Assembly (NCBI RefSeq): GCF_000143415.4
Contig: NW_003314286.1
Location: forward strand, 1,241,129-1,305,128
Reading direction: 5' to 3'
DNA from: Selaginella moellendorffii
Taxonomy: Eukaryota; Streptophyta; Lycopodiopsida; Selaginellales; Selaginellaceae
DNA: 64,000 nt
The notes below the pieces were generated by a model that was not told the origin of the DNA, searched no databases, and saw nothing but the letters and a program-made list of their open reading frames with translations. Below are positions 1 through 10,787 of the stretch, piece by piece. A program made the translations under genes and the position numbers. Position 1 is the stretch's first letter; every line of letters begins with the position of its first letter.

Positions 1-323
1 TAGCATGGGTTAGCTAAGTCGACCAGGTGTAGAGAATTACACCTGACTCCCCATAGGGATGTTGAATCCATAGATGTATTCTACGGAGGTTGGGTTCGAG
101 TCCCAACCCCCTAGTAAAGCAAGGTTGGGTTCAAGTCTCAACCCCATATTAGGGCATGGTGGGGTGAGGGGTATAGGGACAACTATATTCCGTTGTCATG
201 GGCTCTTGGCCGGGGAGGCTAACTTAGGCACACCGCTAAGTGGGGGGATGCCCTCGGAAACATGGTCAACAAGTCGTAGGATGAAGGATGTGGGCATCAA
301 ACTTCTTTTATGGGTGGTGGAGT
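1..323 (-). mobile_element. LTR-retroelement internal-region fragment (second family)
   Basis: Read on the minus strand, this stretch follows directly after the LTR end at 324. It resembles the internal sequence at about 6420-6500 and 7407-7620, sharing the phrases around 'gcggtgtgcctaag' and 'cccaacctccgta'. It has no coding capacity. It appears to be the start of the internal region of the non-coding element whose best copy lies at 5575-9343. The left end runs off the window, so its true length is unknown. Confidence 0.5.
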
Positions 324-1450
324 TGTAAGGAACCAACTCCCCGAGGTGTCATAGGCTAAAGGATCCCCGAAAGCATGACTGAAATGACAAAGAGTTCATC
401 AGATGGGACCAAGTCAGAGATCGAGTCCAAGACCGACTTTGAGACCGAGTTCGAGATAGAGTCTGGGATCAAGTTCAAGGCCGAATCGGAGACTGAGTTC
501 AACACCAAGTTCGAGACCGAGTTTGAGACAGAGTCCGAGATCCGAATCAGGTCTGAGACCGAGTCCGAGGTCGAGTCCGAAGTCAAGTCCGAGATCAAGT
601 CCGAGATCAGGTCCGAGATCAAGTCCAAGACCGAGTCCAAGACTGAGTCCGAGTACTAATATAGGTCAAGGGGTGAAAGCCCAAAGCATGTGTCTCCCGG
701 GGGGGTGATGCAGTGGTTTCCAAAAGTATAGTAGGGATAGTGAGGTCCAGGAACCAGTCTTGAAGGAACTCTCCAGTGGTGCTTCCAAACTAACTTGAGG
801 TTTAGACTGGGGCCGAGGGGCCTTGGGTGGGAGTGAGCATCGATGCGAGTGGTGCCGGAAGGACCACCCAAGGAAGTGCTCAAGAGCAGCTCCCACTCTC
901 AAAAGGGAAACCAACTACAGTGCTCCCGGCTCATGTGGAGTGGTGCCCCACTTGAGTACCTTATGGCTTATTGGTCCTTGCCCTTCCTAGGGGCTTGGGC
1001 CTTCCCTTCGGGATAGAAGTGGGGGGGGGGTAGAGGTACCCACACCGGGCCGTTAGGCTTCGGTGTTTCGCCCCGGTGTCCCGAAGCAAGTGTTACACCC
1101 AAAGCTTGGGATTTAGAGGGTCCCATAATTAAGTCTTGTTGTACCAAGGGATGTTAAGAACCTTGAGGCTTGGTGTGCTTAGCTGCTTATGCCTGCAGGG
1201 AGTGTAGTCGAACTTTAAGTCTAGTCTAACCCGAGGAGGGGGATTGGGAGAGATTTGGGAATCTATGGATGGATGGCTAACGCTTCGTTGCTCATGCAGT
1301 GAGTAGCTAAAACTAAGTAGGACCAAGTAGGAGTTGGTACAATAGGTGGGAACCTTGGCGAGGGAACTTAGCAAAAGCCAAGGCAATGTTGGTCAGATAA
1401 ACAAGGTAAGCTGGCAAATTGGAAAGGAAAACTTTGTGGCTTACACAAGT
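324..1450 (-). mobile_element. truncated LTR, second family, with embedded minisatellite
   Basis: Reverse-complement match to the full LTR at 7868-9343. The minus-strand 3' end reads '...gttggttccttaca' and stops at 324. The stretch 395-655 is a purine-rich GAGTCC/GAGATC-type tandem array without stop codons in several frames. Similarity to the full copy is lost near 1450, where a plus-oriented fragment of the other LTR family begins, so the 5' part is missing. The boundary at 1450 is approximate. It encodes no protein; the ORFs over the array are an effect of the repeat. Confidence 0.6.
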
Positions 1451-1590
1451 CCCTTTTCTGTCCATGGTAATGTTTGCCAACATTGCCACTGCCCACAAGC
1501 CCAACCACTAAGTCCCACTGTCCTCTGGGACTTCCTCACCACATAACTGTATCCTTGGTCACTACACCAAAGGACCATTCCTCTTAAGCT
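1450..1590 (+). mobile_element. small fragment of first-family LTR, inverted relative to neighbour
   Basis: This piece matches the middle of the solo LTRs at 10788-12538 and 13526-15260 ('ccactaagtccca', 'cttcctcaccaca', 'ccttggtcacta') in plus orientation, while the LTR on its left is on the minus strand. It is therefore a rearrangement scar. The next 200 bp (1591-1785) show no recognisable feature. Confidence 0.5.
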
Positions 1591-1790
1591 CTATTTCGTT
1601 AAAGTGGGAATTGTCATTATCCCACTTGTAAAATAAGGTTTTCAAACCTTTATATAGTATATAAATATAACAAAATTCAACTGCATTGAGGCACATAGTT
1701 CCCCTTCTGGAATATACACCCTCGTTTGCTTGTAATAGATGAGTCTGTTGCATTCTACATAACCTGTTTTCTCTTCTGTTGGAAGCTCAC

Positions 1791-3467
1791 TGTGAGACAC
1801 AAATCCCTAAGCCCCAAAGTGGAGCCGAAAGGGTGCCACGTGGTAGTGGCCGAAGCAAAAGCCAAACGAGCATAACACGTTTGGACTAAAAGGCTCCGAC
1901 TTGAAAGGTTGAGAGTAGGAGTGGAACTCCCAACGGAGTGCTCAGGGAATGAGCATGAAGCGAGCAATAAGCGAGGCTCCAAAAGGGGGCCCAAAAGGAC
2001 CAACACATGACACGTGGAAGTGTCCGAGATGAAGTCCGAGATGGACTTGAGTTGAAGTCCGAGGTGGAGTCCGAGATGGACCCGAGTTGGAGTCCGAGGT
2101 GGAGTCTGAGATGGAGTCTGAGGTGGACCCGAGATGGAGTTCGAGATGGAGTCCAAGATGGACTCGAGATGGAGTCCGAGATGGAGTCCAAGATGGAGTC
2201 CGAGATGAACCGAGACGGAGTCTGAGATGGACCCGAGATGGAGTCCGAGATGGACCGAGACGGAGTCCGAGATTGAGTCCGAGATGGACCCGAGATGGAA
2301 CCCGAGATGGAGTCCGAGAAGGACCCGAGATGGAGTCCGAGGTCAAGACCGAGATCGGGACAGAGACCGAGACCGGGACCGAGACTAAGACCGAGACTGA
2401 GGCCGAGGCCGAGACTGAGCCCGAGCCCGAGTCCGAGTCCGAGTCCGAGTCCAAGTCCGAGTCCAAGTCCAAGTCCGAGTTCGAGCCTAAGAGGGTGAAA
2501 GCCCAAAGCGTTCGTCTCCCAGACCTAGGGGGTTTGGTGAGCTCCAAAAGTATAGCAAGGGGGAGGACTGTAGTGGAGCCAGTTTGGCCAGGAAAGGCCA
2601 GACCCAGTGTTGGGTGATGAACTGACCACTGGGAAGTCCAAGACTAGAGTGAATACGGACCGACAAGCGGGGTAGCTTGGTGAAGTGTTCAAGAGCCGGC
2701 TCTAGTTCCCCCGAGAGATTGACTGGCCGATGCTCCCAATCCAAGTGTGGGTGGCACTACCTGCTTGGATACCAGGCATAGCTCAACGGAACCTTGCTCT
2801 AAGCCCATGGCTAGAGCACCCAAAGGCGGAAGGTGGGGAGAGTACCCAGGTGGCTCGCGTAAGGCCACGGTGTTCTGAAGTGTTGTCCCAAAGTCCCAGA
2901 CTGTGGAAAGGAAAAGGAGCAGTCCTTTGGTGTGGTGGCCAAAGATATGGTCACGTGGTGAGGAAGTCCCAGAGGACCATGGGACTTAGTGGTCAAGCTT
3001 GTGGGCCTCGATCTAGTGGCAGTGTTGGCAAACACGGCCAAGGGCAGAAAGGGACTTAGTGGGGACAGACAGAGGGATATTGGGGAAGGCTGTTCCCCTT
3101 GTAGGTGGGCATCCTAAGGATGCTAAGGAGTGGATCTGGGATGACCACTCACAGATGGTTGGCTCAGTCTTGGAGAGACAAGACTGTGTTGCAAGTGGTA
3201 TTGGACTACTGGTGCGGCAAAGGTAATTGGGCATGGCCTTAGCGTAACAAGCTGCTATGTCGGTGGTACCTTTGAGTGTCGGTCATGGGATCAAACATGT
3301 GGAGCACTTGGACCAGGTACAAGGGTGGAGTGGCATGGATGCCACTCTTGGGGCTAGCAAGTCCCAAGTCCTGAATTGGACTTATGGAGGTTGTGAATGA
3401 GACTCCTCCAAGTGGTCAGAGGTGTGGTTAAGTGACTAAAGTAGAGTGGAAAAATTAGTCACTTACA
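1791..3467 (-). mobile_element. solo LTR copy A (first family), with 5-bp target-site duplication
   Basis: In minus orientation the unit starts TGTAAGTGACTAA and ends GTGTCTCACA, so it has TG...CA ends. It is flanked by perfect direct repeats CTCAC at 1786-1790 and 3468-3472. Length is 1677 bp. No second LTR, primer-binding site or coding region is paired with it, so it is a solo LTR left by LTR-LTR recombination. A GAGTCC/GAGATG tandem array occupies about 2010-2490. It lies just beyond the gypsy pol remnant, but its own duplication shows it arrived as a separate insertion. Confidence 0.85.
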
Positions 3468-3607
3468 CTCACCTCTCTAGTGAGCTTTCCGTGCCTTTAG
3501 ATTCCTCAGCAACACTTTTTGTGCTAGACCATCATTCTCATATGCTGTCCACACATCATCCCAAAAGGTTACTGTCGCGCTGGATATTGCTAACTTCAAG
3601 CTCACTT

Positions 3608-5575
3608 TTCAACTTAGCGCATCCGCCACGATGTTGCTCTTCCCAGGCTTGTACAGAATCTCGCAATCAAACTCGGCCAAAGCATTGGCCCACCGACCCT
3701 ATTTCCCTCTCAAGTCGGGTTGTGACAAGAAGTGTTTCATTGCCACATTGTCCGTGTAAATCTTGAAGTGTCTCCCAAGGTAGTGTTGCCACTTCTTGAG
3801 CACCTTGACCACCGCAAACAATTCCTTCTCGTGGGCAGGCCACTTCCGTTGAGCCTTGTCCAACTTCTTCGAGAAGAACACTACTGGATGGTTGTCTTGC
3901 TTCAAAACTGCGCCCAACACAAAGTCTGAAGCATCCGTTTCTACCTCAAAGTCCATACCAAAGTCTGGTAATGCCAACACGGGAGCCTTCCTCAACTTCC
4001 CTTTGAGGTGGACAAATGCCGCCTCGCATTCTACTATCCATACCATCTTTTTTTTTCCCGTTTGGTCCGTTAAGGGCAAGGCTACTCTCGAATAGTGTGT
4101 GATAAACTTTCGATAGTAATTGCATAGCCCCAAGAATGCCCTTAACTCGTGTACATTCGATGGTCGCTCCCAATTCTGGATTGCTTGGACCTTCTCAGGG
4201 TCCACCTTGAGCCCATCCTTGCCCACCACATGCTCGAGAAACTTTACCTCTTGTTGAGCAAAGTCACATTTGCTCTCTTTAGCATACAGCTGGTGTTCCC
4301 TTAGTTTCTCAAACACTTTCGTCAAGTGTTCGCCATGCTCCTCTAGCGTTTCGCTATAGATCAAAATGTCATCAATATAGATGACCACAAAGTGATCCAA
4401 ATAGGGTACAAAGATGTGGTTCATCAACACCGAAAACATTACCGGCACATTGCATGGCCCGAAAGGCATCATCAGAAACTCAAAGCTCCCATACCTTGTT
4501 CGACAGGTTGTCTTTTCGACATCTTCCTCTGTTACCCTGATCTGGTAGTATCCCAACCTTAGGTCAATCCTCGAGAAGTATTTTGTCTTTCCCAACCTAT
4601 CAAACAAGTCCTCAATCCTTGGCAAAGGGTATTTGTTCTTTTTTGTATACTTATTGAGCAACCGGTAGTTTATGCACATGCATATAAATCCATCTTTCTT
4701 TTTCACAAATATACCCTTTGTCCACCAACTCCTATAGTTGGCACTTGAGCTCCTTGAGTTCTTTTTCGTTCAAACGATAGCAGGGACGAACCACTACTTT
4801 AGCACCCTCGACCAGCTCAATCTTATATTTTATCAGTCATGCGGGGGGCAACCCCGCCGGTAGCTCCTCTGGCATGGTATCCTGGAATTGGTCCAACACC
4901 CGTTGGATCACTAAAGGTACTTCTTCTGTTCCCGTCTTTTTGTCACTCTTCACCGAGAGTAAGCACAAAAATACTACCTTGGTTCCTTTAGTGAGTTGTC
5001 CTCTCGTGAACACCAGGTTTAAGCAGGAATCTTTAGCCTTGCATTGCCCTACCTTTAGATCCTGAGCCTCCACCCTGGATCTCCTTCCTTGGGCATTTGC
5101 TAGTACCACAAAGTTCCTACCTTATCCATGTAGGGTTACCACGAACCGATTAAACCAATCCATCTCGAAGATCACGTCAAATCCTGCTATGTCCAACATG
5201 GTGAAATCCATATCTACTTTCCATTTCCCTACTTCGACTCTCGCTTGTCGAAGTACCTCATTGGTGCTTTGGCTACCTTGAACAAACTTTATAGTCCTTG
5301 GTTCGCCTAGCCGCTACACCATTAGTCCGGCTTGCCAGACTATGTCTGCAACCACAAAATTATCTGAAGCACTTGTGTCAATAAAGATCTTAACAAATCT
5401 ACCTCCAAGTTTCCCTCGAAGGGCTCGTAGATGTCGCTAACGACTCTCTACCAAAGTTGCTCGTATAATGAGTAACTTTGAGCTAGGGACTGGATCACAT
5501 ACCTTAGCTTGGATTTCACCTAACTTAATCGCCATATTGGCTCTGGCCTTCTTCGGGTAGGGACATTCCCTCTAA
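3608..5575 (-). pseudogene. decayed Ty3/gypsy retrotransposon pol (protease-RT-RNase H)
   Basis: On the minus strand, in order: a possible zinc-knuckle remnant near 5575, a retropepsin-like DTSAS site near 5390, then reverse transcriptase with the YIDD catalytic motif near 4380. Next is the RNase H/RT-connection region ending in the typical 'EFDCEILYKPGKSNIVADALS' context near 3608 (key residues PGK, N, ADALS). The longest open part is 3699-4706. Stops interrupt the frame at 3699 and upstream of the RT, and I see neither integrase nor an intact gag. It is a dead, truncated plant gypsy element. Confidence 0.85.
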
Positions 5576-5731
5576 AAGTGTTCCTCGATCCCAGACTCTA
5601 TCTCAAACTCGGTCTCAGAGTCGGTCTTGGACTCAATCTTTGACTTGGTCCCATCGATGAATTTTTTGTCATTACGGTCATGCTTCGGGGATCCTTTAGC
5701 CTATGACATTTCAGGGAGTTGGTTCCTTACA
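5575..5731 (+). mobile_element. 3' end of a second-family LTR (truncated)
   Basis: Contains the tail of the GACTC/GGTCTC array and then the same closing segment as 9285-9343 ('ggggatcctttagcctatgac', '...ggttccttaca'). It ends in CA at about 5732. It abuts the pol remnant of an unrelated element, so most of the LTR was lost or overwritten. It is the probable 5' LTR remnant of the element whose 3' LTR is at 7868-9343. Confidence 0.6.
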
Positions 5732-6629
5732 CATAAGTTGTGCTAGGGTTGTCCACAACCTTATCATTTGGCTACTTTGCCACTCCCTCTCTTGGAGCTT
5801 TCACTTTTATCAAATTGAAGCATTTGGGAATCCATCCTTGGAAACACACTCCCTTTTTTAATATCCATTAGCATCCAACACATTAGTGTTCTTCACCTAA
5901 TGTTGCTATTTGTATTCCTTCTAACGTATTCCATGGCCCACACTTGGCCACTAATCTTTTGCTCCTATCCTTTGATGGTTGCACCAAGCAACATAAGATC
6001 ACTACCTCCATTCTCGAGGTATTGTTTTGGTTTCATGGCAAAGGCTTCATTTTGCCAAATCCATAGGATGCTTACCCTTAGTAGGTCTTTTTAGCCTTTT
6101 CTGCTACGGGCTCCATTATCAACCCAACTTTCTGACCCTCCTATGGTCTTTCCTAGAGACCACTCTTTTGGACTCATTATACCATCCCATTGACACACTA
6201 ATTTCCCTTTTGGTGTCCTTCCCACTTGATCACCTTGATCAAGTCACACCATTATCAATAGTTCAAATCAACACTTTGAACTAAAGATCTTCTTCCTTAA
6301 CCTCACAAGGACCCCATCCTTGTTTAGCCATAAGATCACCTAGTGATCTAATCTTAACACCTTAACAAGTTTGCCAATAGGTATTAAGTCTTCTAGACTC
6401 TTTTAAATTGTTAACTATGACCCCGGGGGCATCCCCCACACTTGGCGGTGTGCCTAAGCTAGCTGTTTTGACCAAGGATCCATAGCAACCGAGACTAGGT
6501 GTCCCCATCTCATTCACCATGTCCTTGGTGCCACTTGCACCAAAGTGTTCAAGTTAAATATGCCGAGCTTTCACTCTAAGCAATCTAACTATGCATCACG
6601 ATTTCAGGGCATCCCCCGCTTGGCGATGT

Positions 6630-7406
6630 CCGTGTTACGAACACGGCCGGGATCCCGGCCGTGTTCACCGTGTTTCACGAACACGGCCATGGGTCGTGTT
6701 CCCACGGCCGTGTTCGTGAATAGTGGTCCGTGTTAGTAACACCGACCACTGTTCAGAATATTCTCGTGCGGAATATTCTGGTTTTAGGGCGCACCATTTC
6801 AGGGCACAGCAGCAGCAATCCAAGGCAAACAAGCATGGCGCAGCAATCCAGCATACTGCGAAAGCATCCTTCTTCGTGATGGTGGGATGAGGTAAGTGTT
6901 CTTGAGAGCAGGGGGCATGGCAAAGAGTAACAGACTTACCATGGACAGGACAGCGGATCTGGTTTTTATGGCTTGCAACACCAGGTTGTTAACCTGCAAA
7001 AATGATCGTGATTACGACAAGTTTGTAAGCTACAAAGTCCTGGAGACAGTTCCTCATCCTGAAGACGAGCTTGAGTCAAGACAAGAAGAGGAAGATGGAG
7101 ATGATGTCGAAGATCGTGAGGTCGAAGATCATGAGGTTGAAGATGACGATGAGATGCAGGATATTTGAGTAGTTTAAAAGTGTGAAGTAGTTTATGTGCA
7201 AATAAAAATATTAAGAATAATATAATAAAATATAGCATATTCCTATAATAATATAATAAGAAATAGAATATAATTTTTAAATAACATATTCTTAGAATAT
7301 TCAGTAGAATATTCGTGAGCCATCGTGGGCCGTGATCATGTTCCGTGTTCGGGTTCCTGAAATCTGAGGCTCGTGTTCGTGTTCCGTGTTCGTGTTCGTA
7401 ACTATG
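6630..7406 (+). mobile_element. hAT-type DNA transposon remnant (8-bp target-site duplication)
   Basis: The insertion is bounded by GGCGATGT at 6622-6629 and again at 7407-7414. The unoccupied paralogous site at about 19629 ('cttggcaatgtgccc') shows what the target looked like. The ends share an inverted GTTACGAACACG, offset 4 bp from each end. Both termini are full of CGTGTTC/GAACACG motifs, typical of subterminal transposase-binding repeats. The 777-bp length means an internal deletion derivative. It keeps the last part of a transposase-like frame (see the separate entry). Confidence 0.8.
6896..7168 (+). pseudogene. hAT transposase C-terminal remnant
   Basis: The frame reads NRLTMDRTADLVFMACNTRLL followed by an acidic tail rich in E and D. 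The segment RLT..RTADLVF..CNTRLL resembles the C-terminal dimerisation (hATC) region of hAT transposases, where a helix ending in N.RLL is conserved. The catalytic core and BED zinc finger are absent, so it cannot be active. Family assignment rests on this short match together with the 8-bp target-site duplication. Confidence 0.6.
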
Positions 7407-7867
7407 GGCGATGTGCCTAAGCCAATCTCCTCATTGAGAGTCCATGACCACCAAAATATAAGTGTCCTCATACTCTAAACCATCACCATGCCCTAGTAAT
7501 TTGGGATTTAAACCCAAGCACTAAAGGGTTGGGACTTGAACCTAACCTCCGTATATGCATCTACGGATGGCATCACCCAGGATGCCTGGCGTGACTCCCT
7601 ATGCTGGTGCACTAATTTATACCTAAAGTGTGTTATAAACCACAGTTTAAGAGCCTAGTTCCTCTACACTGCCAAGTCGTCTCACTTGACAAGTCTGTGA
7701 TCATGTATAGACTCCTCTATGTTTGGCCCCATGAGCCATCCTTTTTTAAGTTAGCACCTTCAACTAGGGTACTTGTTCCCCCAACTTTTGGAGTGGTTGA
7801 ATCCTTGTTGGTTTGAGTTGGGAATTATATTGATCATTAATGATTCTTATTATGCTTGTTATAAAGT

Positions 7868-9343
7868 TGTAAGCAACTAAATTTTCATTCTACTTTAGTC
7901 ATTTAACCACACTTTTGACCATTTGGAGGAGTCTCACTCACATCCTCCATAAATTTTATTCCTGACTTAAGGACATGCTAGCCCTATAAATGACATTTAT
8001 ACCACTTTGCCTTTGCACTTGGTCCAAGTGTTCTATATGTCTAATCCCACAACAAGTACTTAAAAGCACCATTGACATGTTAGCCCATTACACTAAGGCT
8101 ATGTCCATTCACCATTGTCTTGTGGGTGGTCTAAGACCACTTGTACCATAATCTTGTCTCCCAAAGACTAGGTGATCCATCTATGAGTGATCATTTCATG
8201 ACCACACTTTAGTGTAAGCCATAAATTTTTCCTTTCCAATTTGCCAGTTTACCTCGTTTATCCAACTAACACTGCCTTGGCCTTAGTTAAGTTCCCTCGC
8301 CAAGGTTCCTGCCTATTGTACCACCTCCTACTTGGTCCTACTTGGTTTTAGCTACTCACTGCATGAGCAATAGAACGTTATCTATCCATCCATGGATTCC
8401 CAAATCTCTCCCAATCCCCCTCTCCGAGTTAGATTCAACTTAAAGTTCAGCTACACTCCTCACAGGCACAAGTAGATAAGCACACTAAGCCTCCAGGTTC
8501 CTAACATCCCTTAGTATAACAAGACTTAATCATAGGTTCCTTTAGATCCCAAACATTAGGTGCAATACTCACTTCAAGGCACCGAGGGGAAACACCGTGG
8601 CCTAACAGCCTAGTAGGGGTACCCCTACTCCTCCACTTCCATCCCAAAGGAAAGGCCCAAGCCCCTAGGAAGGGGCAAAGACCAATGAGCTACAAGGTAC
8701 TCAAATGAGGCACCACTCCATATGAGCCGGGAGCACCACAGTCAATTTCCCTTCTGGGAGTGGGAGTTGCTATTGAGCACTTCCTTGGGTGGCCCCTTTG
8801 GCACCACTCGAGTCCATGCTCACTCCCATCTAAGGCCCCTAAACCCCAATCTCAACCTCAAATCAGTTTGGAAGACCACTGAAGAGTTCCTTCAAAATTG
8901 GTTTCTAAACCTCACTATCCCTACTATACTTTTGGACCCCCCCGCTCCCCCCCCTCAAGAGACACACGCTTTAAGCTTTCACCCCACGACCTGTATTAGT
9001 ATTTGGACTCAGTCTCGAACTTGATCTCGGACTCGATCTTGGACTTGACCTCGAACTTGGTCTCGGACTCAATCTCATACCCGACCTTGGACTCTGTCTC
9101 GGACTCGATCTCGGACTCGGTTTCAGACCTGATCTCGGATCTTGGACTTGGTCTCGAACTCAGTCTTGAACTCGGTCTCAAAGTCCGTCTTGGACTCGAT
9201 CTCAGACTTAGTCTCGAACTCAGTTTTAGAGTTGGTCTTGGACTCAATCTCAAACTCGGTCTCATTTGATGAACTTTTATCATTCCGGTTGTCCTTCTGG
9301 GGGTCCTTTAGCCTATGACACCTTGGGGAGTTGGTTCTTTACA
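7868..9343 (+). mobile_element. LTR, second family (best copy, 1476 bp)
   Basis: Starts TGTAAGCAACTAAATTTTC, like the first family, but ends GTTGGTTCTTTACA instead of GTGTCTCACA. Ends are TG...CA. The flanks (AAAGT left, TTTAA right) are not duplicates, which fits a 3' LTR still joined to its internal region on the left. A GGACTC/GATCTC-type array covers about 9000-9265. It shares its first 400 bp and the 'ctatactttt' segment with the first family, so the two are related subfamilies with different 3' ends. Confidence 0.65.
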
Positions 9344-9348
9344 TTTAA

Positions 9349-9598
9349 CATCTTTAGGATGCCTAGAGACATGGGGAACACCCTTCCCCAATATCACATC
9401 TTTGGTCCCCACTAAGTTCTTTTAGTCCACGACTGTGCTTGCCTACACCGCCATTAGATCAGTGCCCAAAGGCCTAACCACTAAGTCCCATTGACTTTTG
9501 GGACTTCCTTGCCACGTGACTATATCCTTACACAAGAGGACTATTCCTTTTCTTTTCCATAGTCCAAAACTTTGGGATGACATTTTGAAACACGGGGG
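9349..9598 (+). mobile_element. fragment of first-family LTR
   Basis: Matches the middle of the solo LTRs (compare 11130-11390): 'cttaggatgcc', 'ccactaagtccca', 'gacttccttgccacgtgac', 'ttgggatgacatttt'. It lacks both ends. The following 9600-10787 contains no gene. A degenerate TGGTATTAGAGG near 10139 resembles a plant retrotransposon tRNA-Met primer-binding site, but I could not pair it with an LTR. Confidence 0.45.
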
Positions 9599-10787
9599 GG
9601 TTCCAAATGTATAGTAGGGATAGTGGGTAGGTTAGGTATGGCTGACCAACCTGAGGTATAATTTAGCTCCCGTTTGCGTGTCTGTCTTTATTTTGCGTCT
9701 GGCTTGGGTCTAAACCCAAATTCCATTCCATACTAGCTAGTGGAATACCCATATCCTTGCGTTAGGCCACCGATATGCTGAAATAGTGCCAAACTCCATT
9801 TAACTCTGTTTTGCGTGTTAGTCCTGGCATTGGGATGCTAGATACTCTAGAATTGTTCCAAGTTGCTCTGTGCTCTTGTTCCTTCACTCTTTGAGTTGTA
9901 TGCTCGGGAATCATTTCATGCTCTAGTGCCTTCACTCCTTGGCTCTATGCTTAGGAGTTTGGCTTCATTCTTTCGTTCAGTGGCCTAAGGCTTTGAAACT
10001 TGGGTTCCACACCACTATCCTTTGGACATGTGGCATATGGCATGTGACACATGGCACATAGAGGGTTTATGTTCCGCTCCGTGGTTATCCTATGGTAAAT
10101 CACCTTAGAATAAAAGGTAAAAACAACATGCACTACATTTGGTATTAGAGGATACGTCTCAACGAGTATTATGCAATGAGATTGGGCAACTAGTCTTGTT
10201 GCATATGCAGAGAGGAAAACGATGATCTGAGTGGGTACACGTTTAAGTGCAATGACTTTGCAATTGTTCCTTAGGTATAAATTTTGGTTATCTTTTTGTA
10301 CCATATTAAGTGAGCTTGCTCTTAGACTTATAAGATGGATGTGAGATATTCCATTTGCATGAGTTTGCACTTAGGCTTGTGATTGGGCACATTAGCAAAT
10401 CAAGGTTACACTTTGAGTTGGCAAAATTAATGTTAGCCTATCGATAGTTCCATAAGTTGTTCCATATACTATAAGTGAAAATAAACCTCCCCTGGGTTTG
10501 CTATGAGTGGCAATAGGCTAGTCTGTAGCTATTTAGCACGGCACTAGTGGATCCTTCCTAAGCATGATTATAAGTGATCAATCAAGACTGTAGGGATTAG
10601 TTCATTGATTCAAGTAGTCATTGCCATACTCTCTCATAAACTTTTCTTAGATTGGATTGAAGGCAGTGCGAACACAAGCTTAAGATTTAGTCAAAGATAA
10701 GACCGAAAAGAGAGTTAGCAGAGACAAAAGATCAAACACATAAATCATTTTCTCTTCTTGAAGAAATGATTTGCAACGAGGTGTTAA

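Larger units (their letters stand above)
5732..7867 (+). mobile_element. non-coding internal region of second-family LTR element
   Basis: Lies between the LTR end at 5731 and the LTR start at 7868. Once the hAT insertion (6630-7406) is set aside, it is about 1.36 kb with no credible coding sequence, as in a non-autonomous LTR element. A diverged paralogue at about 19220-20000 matches 6205-7790 but lacks the hAT piece. No clear primer-binding site or polypurine tract is visible at the junctions, so assignment as one element is an inference. Confidence 0.5.
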
